A stretch of DNA of 64,000 nt from UBA940 sp964464465 (lineage in GTDB: Bacteria; Bacteroidota; Bacteroidia; Bacteroidales; Rikenellaceae). The position numbers were made by a program, and so were the translations under genes. Of this stretch, positions 60,187-64,000 are shown one piece after another (the stretch's first letter is position 1; each line of letters opens with the position of its first letter). The notes beneath the pieces were generated by a model. It searched no databases, was not told where the DNA came from, and was given only the letters and a program-made list of their open reading frames with translations. The stretch lies in the NCBI GenBank assembly GCA_964464465.1, contig CAYXGF010000003.1:17547-81546 (forward strand). Reading direction: 5' to 3'.

Positions 60187-63100
60187 TTAAAGGTTTTCGA
60201 AAAATTCGTGCATCTCGTCCACTATCTGCCGTCTGTCGTAGTGGCGGGCCAGAGCGTAGAGATTTTCCAGAATCGAGTACCGGTCTCTGAAATCGTTTTC
60301 CACCAGTTTTGCGGAGCGGTCGTCGAATTGCAGGAAGTAGGTGATATACTCCTCGCACACGCGGATGTAGTCGCGCAGCAGTTCGTCGCCCTGTTCTGTC
60401 ATACCTGCACGGTACATAGCCTCGACGATAGGCACGGACTGGATGTATGAGTGGCGGATTTGCGATACGGGTATCTCCTCCATCGCACGGTCTATGACCT
60501 CGCGGGCACGGACAGTGTCGCCCTTTTCAAGCAGACTCAGTGCAAGTCTTGCGAAAGCATTGCGCCCCTGGACGCTGTTGAGCGTGTGGTTTATGAAGTT
60601 GTCGGCGTAGACGCGTCGGTCTTTCAGATTGCCGTACTTGTATTTGTTCATCAGGTTGTCGTACAGATACTCGGTGTCGATGCGTCCCATGCTGAGGAAT
60701 GATTCGTAGTCGGTGCGTATCGGTACGAGACGGTATGCGAATCCGTCGAACTGCACGTATTTGTCCAGGCCTAACTTTTCGAGTTCGTAAGGCTGGGTGA
60801 AGTATATCGGACGGTTCCAGTCGAAGGAGGCCAGCAGGTCGAGGAACATCATCTCGCCGCGGTTGAGCGATGAGGTTTTGAGCTCGATGAATACAGTGTC
60901 TGCCATCAGGTGGGCGTCCTGTTCCGTAACTATTCCGCTGCGCACCGCATTCTCCTTGTTGACAGGCAGTGCTATGCGCTTTGTCGGGATGAAACTGTAA
61001 CTGAGTCCGCCTCCCAAATCGTATTTCGTTACCGGAGCGTCGCTGGCAATCCATTTTATCACCTGCGAGATGTCCAGCGTGCGGTTGTTCTTGTTGGGAA
61101 CCACCGGAAGCATGTCATTGGTGTTGATGTACGATTTGCGGGTGAGGGAGAACGGTACGGGGGCCGAGGAGTTGTACCGGGCTTTCATCTCGTCTATGTA
61201 CCACTCGGATGTAAGGTAGCTCATGTTCATGATGCGCACGTCGGGCCGCACATCCTCCACCTCCTGGTTGTACCACAGAGGGAACGTGTCGTTGTCTCCG
61301 TAGTTTATGATTATGGAGTTGGGCAGGGTGGAGACGAGGTAGTTGTATCCCATGTCGTGTCCCACGTATCTGTGGCTGCGGTCGTGGTCGTCCCAGTTCT
61401 GGGCAGCCAGAACCGCCGGCACGCACGCGCAGACGGCCGTCGCTGCAAGAGCCGAGGCGATATTGTCGCGGCGCAGTACCCTGGCCGCGATTTCCTGAAT
61501 CCACAGCACGCCGAAACCTATCCATATGCAGAATGCGTAGAACGAGCCGGCGTAGACGTAGTCCCTTTCGCGCGGTTCGCCGGGAGTGGTATTGAAGTAT
61601 ACCACAAGTGCCACGCCCATCATGACGAAGAGCCACATGACCACCGAGAAGTTCTTCTTGTCCTTGCTGAGCTGGTATATCAGTCCGAGCAGTCCGAGCA
61701 GAAATGGCAGGAAGTAGTAGGTGTTGCGGCCCTTGTTGGCAGCCATCTCCGACGGCAGGTCTTTCTGCGGTCCGAGGTAGGCGCTGTCCATGAAGCCGAT
61801 GCCAGAGAGCCAGTTGCCGTCGGTTATACCGCCGTCGCCCTGGATGTCGTTCTGGCGGCCGACGAAATTCCACATGAAGTAGCGCCAGTACATGAATCCC
61901 AGCTGATAGCGGAAGAAGTAGCGCAGGTTCTCTCCGAATGTTGGGACGGTGATGTTCTCGCCGCGGTAGTTCATCTTGCGGCCTGTCACGTCGCCCCACG
62001 ATTTGTATCCCTGGATGTGGTTCGAGTTGTCGGAATACATTCGCGGGAACAGGAATTTTGGTTCGTAGTCGTATCCGGAGATGCGTTCGTATTTCTTGTA
62101 TTCGCCGTTTTCGTATACGTAGGATGACTTGGTCTCCATCTTTACGGGAACGGACGTGTATGTGCGGCCGTAAATCAGCGGCCGTGTGCCGTACTGGTCG
62201 CGGTTAAGCAGCGAAAGCAGCGCGTATGGCGTGTCCGGGTCGTTGCTGTTCATCGGCGGGTTTACCGATGCGCGTATTATCACCGAGGCGTAGGATGTGC
62301 ATCCGAGCAGAATCGTGGCCGAGCAGAGGACTATGGTATTTAGCAGTACGCGCCCTTTCCGGTGCGTGTACCATACGGCCCAGCCCAGAGCGCCGAATAC
62401 CATGAACGTGAACGTGAGCAGTCCGCTGTTGACCGGAAGTCCGAATCCGTTGACGAACATTCTGTCGAACCATGCGCCCACGGCCACGGTGAACGGAACC
62501 AGGGAGTTGATGCACAGCAGTATGACGCATGCCAGAACGGTTGTTCGGACCACGCCCCAGAAGGTTATTTTTTCCGTCTTGCGGAAGTAATAGATGAATA
62601 CGAGAGCCGGTATTGTCAGCAGGTTGAGGATATGTACGCCCACGGAGAGTCCCATGAGGTATGTGATGAGCACCAGCCAGCGGTTTGCGTGCGGCTGGTC
62701 GGCCACATCCTCCCATTTGAGCATGGCCCACACCACCAGTGCCGTGAACATGGACGAGAGTGCGTATACCTCTCCTTCGACGGCCGAGAACCAGAATGTG
62801 TCGGTGAAAGTATATGCCATTGAGCCTATGACGCCGGCGCCGAGTACGGTCCATGTCTGCGCGCGGGACAGTGAGCTGCTGTCGCCGGCGAAAATCTTGC
62901 GGGCCAGATGCGTGATGGTCCAGAACAGGAACAGTATGGTGAATCCGCTGGCTATTGCAGACATGGCGTTTACCGTCACACCCACAGCCTCCGGATTTCC
63001 GAATGAGAAGAGGGTGAATATGCGTGCCAGCATCATGAACAGGGGTGCTCCGGGAGGGTGTCCCACTTCGAGCTTGTATGACGTGGCGATGAATTCCATG

Positions 63101-63225
63101 CAGTCCCACAGACTGCCGGTCGGTTCCATCGTGAGCAGATAGACCGCTGTCGCTGCGGCGAATACGGCCCAGCCGACGATGTTGTTCAGTTTTTTGAAAT
63201 AGTTCATCCTTATGCGTGTTTTCAT
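60187..63225 (-). CDS. DUF2723 membrane glycosyltransferase (GT117 family)
   Basis: 1012 residues. N-terminal multi-TM domain (about 1-330, with 'TGSLWDCMEFIATSYKLEVGHPPGAPLF', split: acidic Asp-Cys-x2-Glu and Gly-His-Pro-Pro) typical of DUF2723, which resembles GT-C glycosyltransferases such as protein O-mannosyltransferases. A large soluble domain follows, and the C-terminus has helical repeats (about 840-1010) of TPR kind. In Bacteroidota it is linked to protein glycosylation, but the acceptor is not known here. Start ATG 63225; ATG 63207 is possible. Divergent from cysS. Confidence 0.87.
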   Translation of the reverse strand: MKTRIRMNYFKKLNNIVGWAVFAAATAVYLLTMEPTGSLWDCMEFIATSYKLEVGHPPGAPLFMMLARIFTLFSFGNPEAVGVTVNAMSAIASGFTILFLFWTITHLARKIFAGDSSSLSRAQTWTVLGAGVIGSMAYTFTDTFWFSAVEGEVYALSSMFTALVVWAMLKWEDVADQPHANRWLVLITYLMGLSVGVHILNLLTIPALVFIYYFRKTEKITFWGVVRTTVLACVILLCINSLVPFTVAVGAWFDRMFVNGFGLPVNSGLLTFTFMVFGALGWAVWYTHRKGRVLLNTIVLCSATILLGCTSYASVIIRASVNPPMNSNDPDTPYALLSLLNRDQYGTRPLIYGRTYTSVPVKMETKSSYVYENGEYKKYERISGYDYEPKFLFPRMYSDNSNHIQGYKSWGDVTGRKMNYRGENITVPTFGENLRYFFRYQLGFMYWRYFMWNFVGRQNDIQGDGGITDGNWLSGIGFMDSAYLGPQKDLPSEMAANKGRNTYYFLPFLLGLLGLIYQLSKDKKNFSVVMWLFVMMGVALVVYFNTTPGEPRERDYVYAGSFYAFCIWIGFGVLWIQEIAARVLRRDNIASALAATAVCACVPAVLAAQNWDDHDRSHRYVGHDMGYNYLVSTLPNSIIINYGDNDTFPLWYNQEVEDVRPDVRIMNMSYLTSEWYIDEMKARYNSSAPVPFSLTRKSYINTNDMLPVVPNKNNRTLDISQVIKWIASDAPVTKYDLGGGLSYSFIPTKRIALPVNKENAVRSGIVTEQDAHLMADTVFIELKTSSLNRGEMMFLDLLASFDWNRPIYFTQPYELEKLGLDKYVQFDGFAYRLVPIRTDYESFLSMGRIDTEYLYDNLMNKYKYGNLKDRRVYADNFINHTLNSVQGRNAFARLALSLLEKGDTVRAREVIDRAMEEIPVSQIRHSYIQSVPIVEAMYRAGMTEQGDELLRDYIRVCEEYITYFLQFDDRSAKLVENDFRDRYSILENLYALARHYDRRQIVDEMHEFFENL

Positions 63226-63272
63226 TTGTCTGCGGCGACGGGCTGCCGGGCGGTGCCGCAGCCTTGAAAAGG

Positions 63273-63280
63273 CAAAATTA
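63273..63280 (-). promoter_or_regulatory. -7 element of the GT117 gene
   Basis: Minus strand TAATTTTG, a TAnnTTTG match, 47 bases before the ATG at 63225. -33 not clear. Confidence 0.55.
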
Positions 63281-63374
63281 AGAAAATAACTTCACTAAAT
63301 TCACACACGGCCTCTTTTTCTATCTGAAAAATCACTAATTTTACGCCGACAATCAGAAAAACGAGAGACAGACA

Positions 63375-64000
63375 ATGGAATCCAAATTGATGCTCTACAA
63401 TACGATGAGCCGTACCAAACAGGAATTCGTACCGTATAATCCTCCGCATGTCGGTATGTATGTATGCGGCCCCACCGTCTATGGCGACGCGCATCTGGGT
63501 CATGCGCGTCCGGCCATAACGTTCGATTTGCTGTTCAGGTATTTGCAGTCGCTGGGCTACAAGGTGCGCTACGTGCGCAATATCACCGATGTCGGGCATC
63601 TGGAAAACGACGCCGACGAGGGCGAGGACAAGATATCGAAGAAGGCCCGTCTCGAACAGCTCGAACCGATGGAGGTGGCTCATTACTATACCGAGCGCTA
63701 CCGCAGTGCCATGAATGCGCTGGGCGTGCTGTCGCCGTCCATTGAGCCGCATGCCTCGGGACATATAATCGAGCAGATAGAGATGGTGCAGAAGATTCTC
63801 GACGCCGGATTCGCCTACGAGTCCAACGGCTCGATATATTTCGATGTGGAAAAATACAATGAGAAATACCGTTACGGCCGGCTTTCCGGACGCAATCTCG
63901 AAGACATAGTCACCAACACGCGCTCGCTCGACGGGCAGAGCGACAAGCGCAACTCGTTCGACTTCGCGCTGTGGAAGAAAGCCTCGCCGGAGCACATAAT
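63375..64000 (+). CDS. cysS: Cysteinyl-tRNA synthetase, N-terminal part (cut by window edge)
   Basis: Class I synthetase, 208 complete codons visible. Zinc ligand C31 in YVCGPTVYG and the HIGH-like HLGH (40-43) with 'YVRNITDVGHLEND' are diagnostic. KMSKS and the C-terminal domain are outside. ATG 63375 begins MESKLMLYNTMSR. Upstream lies a weak -7-like TAATTTTA near 63337. Confidence 0.95.
   Translation, partial: MESKLMLYNTMSRTKQEFVPYNPPHVGMYVCGPTVYGDAHLGHARPAITFDLLFRYLQSLGYKVRYVRNITDVGHLENDADEGEDKISKKARLEQLEPMEVAHYYTERYRSAMNALGVLSPSIEPHASGHIIEQIEMVQKILDAGFAYESNGSIYFDVEKYNEKYRYGRLSGRNLEDIVTNTRSLDGQSDKRNSFDFALWKKASPEHI

Noticed and set aside
1..64000. CRISPR arrays, rRNA operons, prophage genes, complete insertion sequences
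   Set aside because: None seen: no regular short-repeat arrays, no rRNA-like sequence, and no transposase, integrase or phage structural protein among the reading frames.

Overview
This 64 kb window is chromosomal DNA of a Bacteroidota bacterium, most likely of the order Bacteroidales and perhaps close to Alistipes/Rikenellaceae; the genus is a guess from overall gene style and high GC. Many intergenic regions carry the Bacteroidota promoter pair, TTG/TTTG, 19-21 bases, then TAnnTTTG. Surface-lipoprotein families typical of the phylum are abundant: fimbrillin, DUF4493, PCMD, NVEALA and 6-bladed beta-propeller. A 100-base run of N at 3087-3186 shows the sequence comes from a scaffolded draft assembly.

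Layout. 1-3316: partial tyrS, dnaX with an A10 slippery tract, and two tandem promoter-hairpin units that flank or contain the assembly gap. 3317-14166: tdk, then a complete histidine operon (hisG-D-C-B-H-A-F-IE) behind a His-leader-peptide attenuator, running on through prmC, recX and an M23 peptidase gene. 14466-17860: minus-strand aminotransferase, trmH-like methyltransferase, rsgA and cvpA. 17969-30060: a GH2-family protein that seems to lack both catalytic glutamates, wbqC-ispG, recG, a DUF3108 gene, a large TPR protein and its outer-membrane partner. 30391-35762: greA, obgE, ansA, tRNA-Ser(GGA) and an ExbB-ExbD-ExbD cluster. 35826-36915: an AT-rich stretch with no gene, ending in a short membrane-anchored AraC-like regulator. 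37567-48176: a nine-gene minus-strand operon of surface lipoproteins (two fimbrillin-like, DUF4493, PCMD), a beta-barrel and an unannotated 56-residue peptide, with its own promoter and a direct-repeat operator candidate. 48661-53532: fabH, a beta-propeller/NVEALA pair, a rearranged patch with a truncated eamA copy and a beta-propeller fragment, yczE-like and intact eamA. 53913-64000: OPT transporter, pepT, an esterase, a radical SAM/UbiA/GT117 cluster and partial cysS.

The core genes are mostly housekeeping. The novelty lies in: (i) the lipoprotein operon, where five proteins share an (S/T)-R-(A/T) site at residues 45-57, as expected for type V pilus-like maturation; (ii) the promoter-hairpin units at the gap; (iii) a MITE-like dispersed repeat with terminal inverted repeats, four copies here; (iv) the dnaX slippery run, where a one-base slip either way gives a gamma-sized product; (v) a coherent His attenuator; (vi) the degenerate GH2 protein. 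All promoters, RNA structures and functional inferences are read by eye and have not been computed.
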